A DNA stretch of 64,000 bases from an uncultured Roseivirga sp. (GCA_947493005.1 CANLOY010000001.1:310001-374000), one strand, 5' to 3'; shown: positions 1 to 8,843, counted from the first letter of the stretch. The notes: generated by a model not told the origin, from the letters alone. Numbers and translations are program-made.

Positions 1-623
1 ACGTTAAGTCTTGGATCATCATACTTAGCAGTATTTGTGCCTACCATTATCGCATCCTCTTCAGTCCTCCACTGATGAACCAGGTTTCTCGATTCTTCAC
101 AACTTATCCATTTAGAATCATAGTTTTCTCTAGCCACAAAGCCATCAGCCGTTTGAGCCCATTTCAGAATAATATATGGCCTACTCTTTTCAATGGCAGT
201 AAAAAACCTCTCATTCATCAACCTGCATTCTTCTTCAAGAAGCCCTACCTCAACCTCAACTCCGGCTTCTTCCAGACGTTTTATTCCTTCCCCTCCTACT
301 TGAGGATTCGAATCAATGGCCCCTATAACAACTCTCTTGACTCCCTTTTCAGCCAACATGTCGGCACATGGAGGGGTTTTGCCATAGTGAGCGCAGGGTT
401 CTAAAGTCACATATACCGTTGCTTTGGCAAGCAAATGTTGTTCTTTAACAGAGTTAACGGCCTGAACTTCAGCATGAGCCTGACCATATGGTTGTGTCCA
501 GCCCTCACCTATAATTCTGTTCTCATGAACAATTACACAACCCACCATTGGGTTAGGGCTAGTTGTTCCTCTGCCAAACTCTGAAATCTCGAGGGCACGC
601 CTCATGAAATGAATGTCACTCAT
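1..623 (-). CDS. ribD: Riboflavin biosynthesis bifunctional deaminase/reductase RibD (3' part outside window)
   Basis: RibD deaminates the pyrimidine ring and then reduces the ribosyl chain of the early riboflavin intermediate. Read on the minus strand from the ATG at 623, the protein opens MSDIHFMRRALE and carries the zinc deaminase signature: an HAEV motif near residue 50, then EPCAHYGKTPPC with its paired cysteines. The start of the reductase domain follows (WAQTADG, then the GTNTAKYDDPRLN segment at the window edge). The gene runs off the left end, so the C-terminus is not seen. It is divergent from prmC, with about 60 bp between the two starts, so they may share a promoter region. The call rests on motifs and is firm. 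Confidence 0.95.
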   Translation of the reverse strand, partial: MSDIHFMRRALEISEFGRGTTSPNPMVGCVIVHENRIIGEGWTQPYGQAHAEVQAVNSVKEQHLLAKATVYVTLEPCAHYGKTPPCADMLAEKGVKRVVIGAIDSNPQVGGEGIKRLEEAGVEVEVGLLEEECRLMNERFFTAIEKSRPYIILKWAQTADGFVARENYDSKWISCEESRNLVHQWRTEEDAIMVGTNTAKYDDPRLN

Positions 624-682
624 GATCATTATTGAGGTCGCAAGTTAGCCAATGCATACGATTAATTCACTTATTTTGTGAT

Positions 683-1540
683 ATGCCCAAGGCCAAAGCC
701 AAAGACCTTTTCAAAGCCATCAAAGAAGCATTAACAACTGTTTATGACGAACGGGAAGGTGTATCCATTGCTAAAAATTACTTATTGGACAGACTGCGCA
801 TTGACTCGATCAAATTAGCACTTAACTCAGAGATTGTTTATGATGAAGGCTTGTTTTCGCATGATTTAAGAAGGCTGAAAAATGGGATACCCTATCAACA
901 CGTAGTTGGCTTCACCGAATTCTACGGGCTACGGTTCATTAGTAATAAGCACGCACTTATTCCAAGGCCTGAAACCGAAGAGCTGGTTGATTGGATTATT
1001 AGAGAAAATGAGCAACTCTCTCCAGACATTCTGGATATTGGTACAGGTACAGGCTGTATTCCAATATGCCTGAAAAAGGAGATACAAGATAGTAAGTGCA
1101 TTGGCATAGATGTTTCAGAAGAAGCTCTAACCCTGGCAAAAACCAATGCCAAAAAAAATGAGGCAGAAATAGAATTTATGGTGCAAAACATTCTTATCGA
1201 TGATTTGCCAAATCAACAATTCGATATTATAGTCAGTAACCCACCCTACATTCCTGATGCCGATAAGGAAATGATGCATAGAAATGTGCTGGAACATGAA
1301 CCCGGTCTGGCCTTATTTGTTCCAGACAGTGACCCAATAATTTTTTATACCACCATTGCTCAAAAAGCAACAGAAAGATTAAAAAATGAAGGTTATTTAT
1401 ATTTCGAAATCCATGAGTGTTTCGGAAATGAAATAGAGTCAATGTTAATTTCTACTGGGTATACAGATGTAATTGTAAAGAAAGACATGCAAAACAAAGA
1501 CAGAATGATTCGAGCAATCTGGAAAAAGGCACAGCAATGA
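683..1540 (+). CDS. prmC: Release factor glutamine methyltransferase PrmC
   Basis: PrmC methylates the glutamine of the GGQ motif in peptide chain release factors 1 and 2, using S-adenosylmethionine. I place the start at the ATG at 683 because the longer reading frame opens with a TTG and 17 residues unlike the family. From there the protein is 285 aa, the usual size. It has a helical N-terminal domain, the PRPETEELV segment near residue 95, the SAM-binding DIGTGTGC loop at about 118-125, and the catalytic NPPY at about 186-189. Its stop overlaps the start of the next gene (ATGA), which points to co-transcription and translational coupling. Confidence 0.95.
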   Translation: MPKAKAKDLFKAIKEALTTVYDEREGVSIAKNYLLDRLRIDSIKLALNSEIVYDEGLFSHDLRRLKNGIPYQHVVGFTEFYGLRFISNKHALIPRPETEELVDWIIRENEQLSPDILDIGTGTGCIPICLKKEIQDSKCIGIDVSEEALTLAKTNAKKNEAEIEFMVQNILIDDLPNQQFDIIVSNPPYIPDADKEMMHRNVLEHEPGLALFVPDSDPIIFYTTIAQKATERLKNEGYLYFEIHECFGNEIESMLISTGYTDVIVKKDMQNKDRMIRAIWKKAQQ

Positions 1541-2217
1541 AAAAGAACCTGATATTATTACACGGGGCCTTAGGCTCAGAAATACTCTTTGATCCGTTGA
1601 AGGAGCATTTATCAAACTATGAAATATACAGCCTCAATTTTTCTGGCCACGGAGGAAAACCATTTTCAGAAGAAGGCTTCGGTATCGAAATATTTGCATC
1701 CGAGTTAGAAGCCTATATCCTAAAACATAAACTTGAAGGCTGTTCTGTTTTCGGATATAGCATGGGCGGGTATGTCGCACTTCACCTTGCTACAAAAACT
1801 TCAGGTTTAATAAACCAAATTGTAACACTTGGAACTAAGTTTAGCTGGACACCTGAAAGTGGGGCAAAGGAGACTTCCAAGATGAACCCAGAACTTATGG
1901 AAGAAAAAATACCTGCTTATACTCAAGTACTTTCTGAAAGACACGGTAAGGAGTGGAAGGCTTTGATTTATCAAACAGCAGGCATGATGATTGAATTAGG
2001 AGAGACTCCTCTTCTTAATGAAGAAACCCTTTCTGCTATTGATATTCCTGTATCCATTATGCGTGGAGATCAGGATCACATGGTAAGTGAAGAAGAATCC
2101 AAACAAGCAGCCATTTATCTACCAAAAGGCCAATATCTCGAACTCATTGACATCCCTCATCCAATTGAAAAGGTTAATGTTAGCCTACTTTCAATTGAAC
2201 TCAAAAATCACTTATAA
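1537..2217 (+). CDS. Alpha/beta hydrolase
   Basis: This is a 226-aa cytoplasmic alpha/beta-hydrolase-fold protein. The oxyanion region LLHGALGS lies at residues 7-14, the nucleophile elbow GYSMGG puts the catalytic Ser at residue 75, an Asp sits in RGDQDHMV near 179, and a His in the DIPHP segment near 208 completes the triad. There is no signal peptide. It overlaps prmC by four bases, so it probably belongs to the same transcript. The fold is clear but the substrate is not; MenH-like and general esterase/lactonase roles are both possible. Its 3' end overlaps the convergent gene on the other strand by 10 bp. Confidence 0.85.
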   Translation: MKKNLILLHGALGSEILFDPLKEHLSNYEIYSLNFSGHGGKPFSEEGFGIEIFASELEAYILKHKLEGCSVFGYSMGGYVALHLATKTSGLINQIVTLGTKFSWTPESGAKETSKMNPELMEEKIPAYTQVLSERHGKEWKALIYQTAGMMIELGETPLLNEETLSAIDIPVSIMRGDQDHMVSEEESKQAAIYLPKGQYLELIDIPHPIEKVNVSLLSIELKNHL

Positions 2218-2855
2218 ATATCAGTCTGCATTGGCTCCACTACCCAAAGTGGTTTATTGTTAGTCTGGAGTTTAACAATGCCTGTAACCTGAGCTGTTAA
2301 CTCTATTGGTTCCAGGAGCATTTCATTCTCCCAATCGTTAAAAAAACCTTCTGATGTGAAGAAAGTATTCTGAGCTACTGGGTGTAATCCAAAAACCTGC
2401 CCAGTAGTTACCCACTTTTCAAACCGTCCCTGTTTAGACAAAATCCACTTTTGATCATTATAGTAAATAACAGAATCTATTTGAGAAGCATGTTCCTTTA
2501 CCAAATCCAAAATCCTTGTTTGATACAGATCTGCCAATACATTAACTGCATGTTGATTCTCATCACTTAAGAAAACATAGGCTGCACTCAATAAATCGGA
2601 AGTCTCAAAGCCCAGTAACTGAACGGGTGATTGCGGTTTTAAAACTGATTTCAGTATATCAAGTTCATCAAGTCTAGCAACTACAACATCAATTTTAATT
2701 CCCCATGTTAAAACTTTATCCAAAGCATGAGAAGTAACAATTACTACCGGACTCCACTCCAATAGCAAGTCTACAAACTCATTGCTTAAAGCGGAGGGGT
2801 CGTCAATAAGTAATGCAGGTTCTTGTTTATCTCTTACAATATGATGTGATGACAT
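2208..2855 (-). CDS. Divergent thiamine-pyrophosphokinase-like protein
   Basis: This 215-aa protein resembles thiamine pyrophosphokinase (TPK). The central VIVTSHALDKVLTWGIKIDV segment lines up with the nucleotide-binding strand-helix of TPK, and the C-terminal half has the GQVFGLHPVAQN and TSEGF spacing of the thiamine-binding beta domain. However, the acidic GDxDS motif expected after the PDV strand reads ARLDEL here, so a key Asp is missing. It starts three bases after the ROK gene and lies in the same leftward gene run as a TPP-riboswitch-controlled receptor, which fits a thiamine link. Catalytic activity is uncertain, and it may be a sensor or simply misassigned. Confidence 0.45.
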   Translation of the reverse strand: MSSHHIVRDKQEPALLIDDPSALSNEFVDLLLEWSPVVIVTSHALDKVLTWGIKIDVVVARLDELDILKSVLKPQSPVQLLGFETSDLLSAAYVFLSDENQHAVNVLADLYQTRILDLVKEHASQIDSVIYYNDQKWILSKQGRFEKWVTTGQVFGLHPVAQNTFFTSEGFFNDWENEMLLEPIELTAQVTGIVKLQTNNKPLWVVEPMQTDIYK

Positions 2856-2858
2856 AAT

Positions 2859-3857
2859 TTAAATGGCACGTGCCTGTTGGGGCACCTGAATAGTCTGACT
2901 GTTCGCAATTTCGCTCCAAACTAAAGCACTTGCACCTAAAACAGCAGCATTTTTATCCATTAATTCTGAGAGCACAATCTCGATCTTCCCTTTGTAACCT
3001 GGGTACAAGTATTGATTAAATGCTTTTTTAGTAGGCTCTATCAGTATGTCTCCAGCTTTGGCAAGCCCTCCAAATAAGAAAATCGCCTCAGGGCTGGTCA
3101 CCGCTGCTGCATCAGCCAATTTCAATCCCAGAATATCAGAAGTATATCTATAGGCCTCCAAGGCAATTGGGTCTCCTTCCAAAGCCATTTCTGTAATCCT
3201 TTTAGCGGTTAACGATTCATAGGTATAGGAACGTAATGGTGTATCCACGTTGTTTGTGGCCAGCAGCTTAAACACCGTTCTTTTGATACCAGATGCAGAT
3301 GCATAGGTTTCGAGACAACCACTTTTGCCACAATTGCATTCACGCCCGTCTGGATATACATTGGTGTGCCCGAGTTCTCCAGCTAAACCATCATGACCAT
3401 AAATAAGCTTTCCTCTGGTGACAAAGCCAGAACCAAGACCCGTACCTAAAGTCACCACAATGAAATCGTTATAACCTTTGGCCCCACCAAAAACCTTTTC
3501 TCCGATAGCCGCTGCATTGGCATCATTTGTCAAAATCATTGGCAAATTGAAGTACTCTTTGAACATATCAATAAAAGGCACTATGCCCTTCCAGTTCAGA
3601 TTAGGTGCGTATTCTATAGTTCCCCTGTAATAATTACCATTAGGAGCGCCAATCCCAATTCCAAGAATCTCTATTGGTTCCGACAGTTCATCAAGGCTTT
3701 TATTTATGGCTTCACTCAAGGCATCTAAAAAAGGTCTTAGTTCCATATGAGTATAAGTAGGTATGGAGCCCTCCATTAACAAATTACCTTCTTCATCACT
3801 TAAACCAAACTTGGTAAAAGTGCCTCCGATATCTATACCAATGGCTGTCTTTCTCAT
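2859..3857 (-). CDS. ROK family sugar kinase (glucokinase-like)
   Basis: ROK kinases phosphorylate hexoses or N-acetylhexosamines with ATP. The N-terminus carries the phosphate-binding loop IGIDIGGTFTKFG. The middle has the ROK zinc signature, running from GELGHTNVYPDG into CNCGKSGCLE, with the His and three Cys that bind zinc. A TNDANAAAIGE segment holds the catalytic Asp region. I choose the ATG at 3857 (332 aa) over an in-frame GTG four codons upstream because the protein then opens directly into the first strand (MRKTAIG). All kinase hallmarks are present and no DNA-binding domain precedes them, so this is an enzyme and not a repressor. The substrate is probably glucose, by family resemblance only. 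Confidence 0.9.
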   Translation of the reverse strand: MRKTAIGIDIGGTFTKFGLSDEEGNLLMEGSIPTYTHMELRPFLDALSEAINKSLDELSEPIEILGIGIGAPNGNYYRGTIEYAPNLNWKGIVPFIDMFKEYFNLPMILTNDANAAAIGEKVFGGAKGYNDFIVVTLGTGLGSGFVTRGKLIYGHDGLAGELGHTNVYPDGRECNCGKSGCLETYASASGIKRTVFKLLATNNVDTPLRSYTYESLTAKRITEMALEGDPIALEAYRYTSDILGLKLADAAAVTSPEAIFLFGGLAKAGDILIEPTKKAFNQYLYPGYKGKIEIVLSELMDKNAAVLGASALVWSEIANSQTIQVPQQARAI

Positions 3858-4004
3858 TCTATTATGCACTCGAATTTACTTTCCAGTTGTTCTTCAAACT
3901 CAAAAAAACCAGAATGGGTAATGAAAACGAAGATGCAATATAGGTTTTGCTTTTTTAGTCCAACTGGCGGTTTTCACTGTAAACGTTTGCACAGAAATGC
4001 CTTT

Positions 4005-4892
4005 CTATCGGTTGCTTAACCATCTCATAACATTTCTCAGAAGTTCGGCATTCTGTTCCGCACCCAGAGTGTTCATCCCAACTTTGACTTTTTGCGGACC
4101 TGCCAATTGCGTGGTAAACATGGCTGCCTCTCCAAACACAGCAACTCTCCCTTTTCCGTACTCTAACACTGCTCCCTGATACCAGTTCTCGATATCTCGT
4201 CTGTAGGTGTCTTCATTAAATCTCCATGCAGTATCGGGTTCTAAGGAGAATGATCCTTTTGGAAACCTGAGAAGACCTTTGGCGCTGGAAGGAATTTGAA
4301 AAGCCTGCCCGGTAAATGTCATTACCTGATTAATTTCTTCAGTCACTTCATGATGATCTATCGTTTTTGCGGATACAGAAAAGGTATCGAACCCATTGCG
4401 CTTCGGCCACCTTGCAAAACCGTTGGTAAAAGTAAAACCGAAAGATTTTCCAAGATTCTCAGCTGCTCCACCAAATGGCATATGGTCTGCAATCAGAAAT
4501 AACCTCCCTCCTTTCCTCACCCAGTTGTTAATAGCATTAATTTCTTTTTTAGAATATGCCGATGGGTTGGGTAGAACCCAATGGCCCAGGTTACTTTCAT
4601 GAATGGGGTTTGATATAACCAAAACATCAATATCCCTTAGTTTAGCAGCACTAACCTTTCCTTTTAGTGAGGTCATTTGGAAACCATCCTTAGCCAGAAG
4701 TTTGGCAAAAGCGGCATATCTTCCTTCCAACGTATGAAAGTTATTATGCCCTTCATCTATGGCAACAGTCATCCCCTGTCCTTTCTCAAACAATGGGGTA
4801 TCAATGATATAATTGAAATCAGGATCGGCTATTTGCTGAGCAAAGCCATACTGAAAAACAAGAACTAATAACGTGACATAAAGGAATTTCAT
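4005..4892 (-). CDS. Secreted DUF4350 / GATase1-like protein
   Basis: This 295-aa protein has a cleavable signal peptide (MKFLYVTLLVLVFQYGFAQ) and a Rossmann-like domain of the ThuA/GATase1 type: AIDEGHNNFH near residue 45, LVISNPIH near 90, and GGRLFLIADHMPFGGAAENLG near 130-150, where the family usually carries its conserved Asp-His. A late GRVAVFGEAAMFT strand is also typical. It follows the TonB-dependent receptor gene, separated by a terminator-like hairpin. The family is widespread in Bacteroidota with no settled function. A role as an outer-face or periplasmic partner of the receptor is inference. Confidence 0.65.
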   Translation of the reverse strand: MKFLYVTLLVLVFQYGFAQQIADPDFNYIIDTPLFEKGQGMTVAIDEGHNNFHTLEGRYAAFAKLLAKDGFQMTSLKGKVSAAKLRDIDVLVISNPIHESNLGHWVLPNPSAYSKKEINAINNWVRKGGRLFLIADHMPFGGAAENLGKSFGFTFTNGFARWPKRNGFDTFSVSAKTIDHHEVTEEINQVMTFTGQAFQIPSSAKGLLRFPKGSFSLEPDTAWRFNEDTYRRDIENWYQGAVLEYGKGRVAVFGEAAMFTTQLAGPQKVKVGMNTLGAEQNAELLRNVMRWLSNR

Positions 4893-4917
4893 ATAACTAA
4901 TTTATTAGTTATTTTCT

Positions 4918-4978
4918 AAAACAAAAAACCTGTTCCAAGAGCAAAGCCATTAAGCTGAACTTCTGAAACAGGTCTTTG
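4918..4978 (-). terminator. Probable Rho-independent terminator after the TonB-dependent receptor gene
   Basis: Read on the minus strand, the arms ACCTGTTTCAGAAG and CTTGGAACAGGT pair across a loop of about 20 nt and are followed at once by a TTTTTTGTTTT run. It starts a few bases past the stop of the receptor gene at 4986. The stem has internal mismatches, so termination may be partial, leaving some read-through into the DUF4350-like gene. Confidence 0.65.
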
Positions 4979-4985
4979 AGCTAAT

Positions 4986-7442
4986 TTAGAATGATAACCC
5001 TAGTGAAATCAGGAAGTTTGTTCCCGCCTGAGGGTAGAAATAATTCTCTCTTACTTCAAAACCTGGGCCACCGAAGTAACCAAAAGTGTATCCATTAGAT
5101 TCATATTCTGTATTAAACACATTGTTGATTAACAGATTAAGAGAAACTTCTTTGATCAACTCGGTTTTGAAAGAGTAATTCACTCTGAAATCATTCACAA
5201 AGAAAGCGTCAATCTTTCTATTGTTATCAGATGTGTTGTCTAGAAACTGCTCTCCAACATATTTTGAAAGCAAACTCAGTTCCAAACCATTTGTCGGTCT
5301 AAAGGCTAACTGGCTTCCCGCTACAAGACCTGGGGAAAAGCTGATATCAGTATCTTCAAATCTTGTTCTTACTTCATTAAACTCATCAAAGTTCACTCCG
5401 TAGTCAAAAATGATCTCATCAAATGCTTTTATCTTGTTTTGACTCAAAGCAGCATTTACCGACCAATAAACAGAGTTCGAAAGTTTTACCATTCCAGAAA
5501 CTTCAATACCTGTTCTATAACTATCAGGTACATTTGTTCTCACACCAGCACCAACATCATTTACCTCCCCAGTTAAAACCAATTGATTTTTGTAATCCAT
5601 CAGGTAATAGTTCACTTCAAAAGCATAATTCGCTGACTGCTTACGGTAGCCAACTTCAAGGTTGCTCAATGTTTCGTGCTTAGGATTGGTTCCTGGAGCT
5701 GCATCGATGATATCAGATCTATTTGGTTCTTTGTTACCAATAGCAAACGATGCATAAATATTGCTTCCTTGCTCCAACTCATACGTAGCTCCAATTTTTG
5801 GATTGAAAAAGTTGAAATTCTTATCGAAATCTATCGCTCTTAAATCGTTATCTATCCCTGCTCCATTGTAATCAACAGTTCTAAATTGTAGGTCACCGTA
5901 AATGTTTAATCTGTTGCTAAACTGAAGATTCACCTTCAAGTAAGTGTTAAGATCAACTTTTTCAGATTTGCTATCATAAAATCTATGCCTGATACTACCA
6001 TTACTAGCAAACCTGGCCCAAATCACCTCTCCAAAATGGCGACCGATATATTCGTTAACAGCACCTCCAAACGTAGCATTCACCTTATCTCTTGAGTAAT
6101 TCAGGTCGAAAACCACACCGTAGAAATCATTATCTAGCCATCTTCTTCTAATCAAATCAGTGCTGGTAACCGTTGTTCCACCAAGTACCACATTTGATAA
6201 TCCGTAGTCACTTAAATCCTCATCATCTTTAAACTCTTCAAAAAAACCACCTCCTTTTGTGTAATGACCTGCCAGGTTCAGGTTCCAGTAATCATCGAAG
6301 GTATGACTCATATGCAACTGATAATGATCCTGACCGTAATCATCCACCTGATTTTCGTACTGATAGAAATTATAGCTACGTCCTGAATTTCTGAGGTTAG
6401 CAGCCTGAGCAGGATTAAAGCCATTATTTGAAATTACCGCATCTATACCCGTGGCATCATTTCTCAACCTTGCCTCTGGCGTACCATACCAGCTCTGGTA
6501 AGTCACTTCATCACCACTAAATGTGATAAATTTCAGACTCGTCTTTTTACCAAAATAACCAGCTGATAAATAGTAAGACTTCAGATCAGAAGAAGCTCTA
6601 TCGATAAACCCATCTGATTTGATTTGTGAAAGACGACCTTCAAAAGCCCATTTGTCTTTCAGCAACCCTGTTGAATAAACGGCATTGAATTTCTTAGTAT
6701 TGAATGAACCAAAGCTGGTGTTTACCTGAGCCCTGGCCTCCTGGCTCAAGCCGTTGGTTAGGATGTTAATAGACCCTCCAAAAGCACCTGCTCCATTAGT
6801 AGAGGTTCCCAGTCCTCTTTGAACCTGAATATCTGAGGTAGAAGAAGCAAAGTCAGGTGTATTCACCCAAAACACGCCTTGTGACTCAGAGTCATTCACT
6901 GGAATACCATTAATGGTAACATTGATACGTGTTGGGTCACTACCTCTGATTCTTATTCCTGTGTAACCAATACCTGCGCCGGCATCTGAAGTCACGACTA
7001 CAGAAGGCGTCCAATTCAGTAAAAATGGCAGATCCTGCCCAAGGTTTTGCTTTTCAATTTCCTCTTTCGATACATTGGTATAAGTTGTAGGCGTCTTTTC
7101 AGTTGCTCTGGTAGCTGTTACCACCACATCTTCAAGTCCCCTGACTTGTGGAGTCATTTGCAGATCTATTGTTACATCTCCACTTACTTCAATTGATCTT
7201 TCAATCACCGCAAACCCCACAGCTGAAACTTTTAATACATAGGTTCCTGAAGAAATTCCCTTTAGCTCATAGATACCATCGGGATTTGTAGAGGCACCTC
7301 TAAAGGTTGATGAGAGCCTGACATTGGCTCCATAAATTGTTTCGCCACTAACTGCGTTAGTCACTTTTCCTCTGACAGTGTATTGCGCAAATACACTCAG
7401 ACTTGTCAGCATTAGTACTGACATCAAAAACACTTTTTTCAT
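4986..7442 (-). CDS. TonB-dependent outer-membrane receptor, probably for thiamine
   Basis: This 818-aa outer-membrane receptor imports a substrate using TonB energy. A signal peptide ends near residue 20 (SLSVFAQ). Residues about 21-110 form the carboxypeptidase-like regulatory domain common in Bacteroidota. Then comes a TonB-box-like stretch (EDVVVTATR), the plug (about 120-235, with IRIRGSDPTRINVTINGIPVND as two recognisable pieces) and a beta-barrel ending in an aromatic residue (LGLSF). The substrate is inferred from the TPP riboswitch directly upstream and from the neighbouring PnuC-type transporter and TPK-like gene: thiamine or a precursor. The motifs give the family firmly; the substrate is contextual. 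Confidence 0.92.
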   Translation of the reverse strand: MKKVFLMSVLMLTSLSVFAQYTVRGKVTNAVSGETIYGANVRLSSTFRGASTNPDGIYELKGISSGTYVLKVSAVGFAVIERSIEVSGDVTIDLQMTPQVRGLEDVVVTATRATEKTPTTYTNVSKEEIEKQNLGQDLPFLLNWTPSVVVTSDAGAGIGYTGIRIRGSDPTRINVTINGIPVNDSESQGVFWVNTPDFASSTSDIQVQRGLGTSTNGAGAFGGSINILTNGLSQEARAQVNTSFGSFNTKKFNAVYSTGLLKDKWAFEGRLSQIKSDGFIDRASSDLKSYYLSAGYFGKKTSLKFITFSGDEVTYQSWYGTPEARLRNDATGIDAVISNNGFNPAQAANLRNSGRSYNFYQYENQVDDYGQDHYQLHMSHTFDDYWNLNLAGHYTKGGGFFEEFKDDEDLSDYGLSNVVLGGTTVTSTDLIRRRWLDNDFYGVVFDLNYSRDKVNATFGGAVNEYIGRHFGEVIWARFASNGSIRHRFYDSKSEKVDLNTYLKVNLQFSNRLNIYGDLQFRTVDYNGAGIDNDLRAIDFDKNFNFFNPKIGATYELEQGSNIYASFAIGNKEPNRSDIIDAAPGTNPKHETLSNLEVGYRKQSANYAFEVNYYLMDYKNQLVLTGEVNDVGAGVRTNVPDSYRTGIEVSGMVKLSNSVYWSVNAALSQNKIKAFDEIIFDYGVNFDEFNEVRTRFEDTDISFSPGLVAGSQLAFRPTNGLELSLLSKYVGEQFLDNTSDNNRKIDAFFVNDFRVNYSFKTELIKEVSLNLLINNVFNTEYESNGYTFGYFGGPGFEVRENYFYPQAGTNFLISLGLSF

Positions 7443-7505
7443 TTGTAATTTTTAAATGGTTCAACTTAGAAAAGCTAAGGGGTAGCTCTCCCGTAATTTG
7501 TTTTA

Positions 7506-7606
7506 CCATACCTCCCTGCGACAGCATTATCTGCATCAGGTTCAATGGGTATAATCTCAGCCTGTTTTTAATCCTGAAAAAATCAGAAATAGGCACCCCT
7601 TATTGG
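7506..7606 (-). promoter_or_regulatory. TPP (thiamine pyrophosphate) riboswitch
   Basis: Read on the minus strand, the THI-box landmarks appear in order: AGGGGTGCC (about 7601-7592), GGCTGAGATTATACCC (about 7562-7547), TTGAACCTGAT (about 7545-7535), GATAATGC (about 7531-7524) and GCAGGGAGG. A P1 stem can form between CCAATA (7606-7601) and TATGG (7510-7506), with one bulged A. The element ends about 64 nt before the receptor start. A downstream segment at 7476-7482 is complementary to the TAAGGGG at the aptamer's 5' edge (7603-7597) and could serve as the switching arm. TPP binding would be expected to lower expression of the receptor. Confidence 0.95.
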
Positions 7607-7647
7607 CCGCGAATATAATAAGCAATTTTGAAAATACCCTCTTTTGG

Positions 7648-8157
7648 TCAGCGGATTCTATTAATGTTCTCTATGGCCTGCTCAAGACGCTTTTGAGAAG
7701 AGCCCTGAACTACCTGAAAGTTAACTCCATGTGATTTCAGCTCCTTTTCGTAGATATCGAAAAGTTCTGGTCTATTCTCTGGGCTTTCTCTAAGGGGATC
7801 ATCTTCATAGGGTACATCGAAAAATGTAAGCAGGTAAAAATCCGCCTTGTTCATCTCCAACTGCTGTAGAATCCAGGGGTCGCAATTGCCATATTTAAAT
7901 TCGCTCCACACTTTAATCACGAAAAGGTCGGTATCTAAGAAAATCAAATCCTTAGCCTTCTTTCTGACTTTCTTTTCAGCCCTCAACTGCCCTGAAGCAA
8001 TTTCTATAAGGTCTGTTTGATTATAAGGTCTGTCAAGTGCGTTTAAGTATTCTCTTGAATATTCAGGCACCCATACGGTTTCAAATTGTTTCGCTAAAGA
8101 TTGGGCTAAAGTTGTTTTGCCTGTACTTTCAGGCCCTACTATGGCAATAGATATCAT
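7648..8157 (-). CDS. NadR-like P-loop kinase
   Basis: This 169-aa ATPase matches the kinase domain of NadR. It has a Walker A loop (GPESTGKTT) at about residues 8-16, EYSREYL near 35-41, a LIFLDTD Walker-B-like strand near 90 and an ENRPELFDIYE segment typical of ribosylnicotinamide kinases. It lacks the adenylyltransferase domain of full NadR. Its start overlaps the stop of the PnuC-type gene by four bases, so the two are coupled: a transporter plus a trapping kinase. Nicotinamide riboside is the textbook substrate of this pair. The adjacent TPP riboswitch leaves open a thiamine-type vitamin substrate. Confidence 0.8.
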   Translation of the reverse strand: MISIAIVGPESTGKTTLAQSLAKQFETVWVPEYSREYLNALDRPYNQTDLIEIASGQLRAEKKVRKKAKDLIFLDTDLFVIKVWSEFKYGNCDPWILQQLEMNKADFYLLTFFDVPYEDDPLRESPENRPELFDIYEKELKSHGVNFQVVQGSSQKRLEQAIENINRIR

Positions 8158-8792
8158 GTTGAGGTAGTAGTCATTGTTTTTTTCCAGGCCAAGTAACCTG
8201 CCACTGCCATTCCTATATAAACAAGGTAAAGCAGCGAATAGAAATACAATCCTTTATAGAAGTAAATTCCTGTGGCTAGCACGTCAACCACAAACCAGTA
8301 ATACCAGTTGTCAATCCTCTTTCTGGCGGTCAGCCACATACCCGTAACACTCAAAATAGAGGTAGTACTGTCCCAATAGGGCAATGCAGGGGGGTCAACT
8401 CCTTCAAACATACCTGGGATGGCCATTAGCAACTTTGCAAAAACAAATATGCCGACAATAGTGAGTGCAAATGTGAATAGCATGCTTTTGATACTCGAAT
8501 GTGAGATACTCACATGTTTATTATCAGTACCATCTCCCTTCGTCCAGTATACCCAGCCGTACACATTTAAAACCAGAAAAAAGATATGAAGCAAAAAGTC
8601 ACCGTAGAGTCGCGCTCCCCAGAACACTATAAATGAAACAATAACGTATAATATACCGAAAGGCCAGGTCCAGGAACTCTCTTTAATGAGGAAATAAACG
8701 GCAAGTAAACCAGCAATAAGTCCGGTAAATTCCCAAACATTAATCTGAGTTGAGTAGGTGACAATCTCTTGCCAAATCTCGTTGAGCTGCAT
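8154..8792 (-). CDS. pnuC: PnuC/PnuT family vitamin transporter
   Basis: This 212-aa inner-membrane protein has about seven hydrophobic helices and the Pnu family features WPFGILYVIVSFIVFW and VYGWVYW. Pnu transporters move unphosphorylated vitamins by facilitated diffusion, with a kinase trapping the product inside. Here the kinase gene follows with a 4-bp overlap. PnuC takes nicotinamide riboside and PnuT takes thiamine, and the sequence alone does not settle which. The neighbouring TPP riboswitch, placed downstream of this gene pair and upstream of the receptor, favours thiamine but does not itself control this gene. The symbol is a family label. Confidence 0.85.
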   Translation of the reverse strand: MQLNEIWQEIVTYSTQINVWEFTGLIAGLLAVYFLIKESSWTWPFGILYVIVSFIVFWGARLYGDFLLHIFFLVLNVYGWVYWTKGDGTDNKHVSISHSSIKSMLFTFALTIVGIFVFAKLLMAIPGMFEGVDPPALPYWDSTTSILSVTGMWLTARKRIDNWYYWFVVDVLATGIYFYKGLYFYSLLYLVYIGMAVAGYLAWKKTMTTTST

Positions 8793-8843
8793 GCGCCAAA
8801 GATAGGATTAATTGGTATATTTCAACCGGCTAATTGATGTAAT

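Noticed and set aside
75-404. Rightward 109-aa frame across the first 400 bp
   Set aside because: It is the antisense shadow of ribD, whose deaminase motifs are clear on the minus strand.
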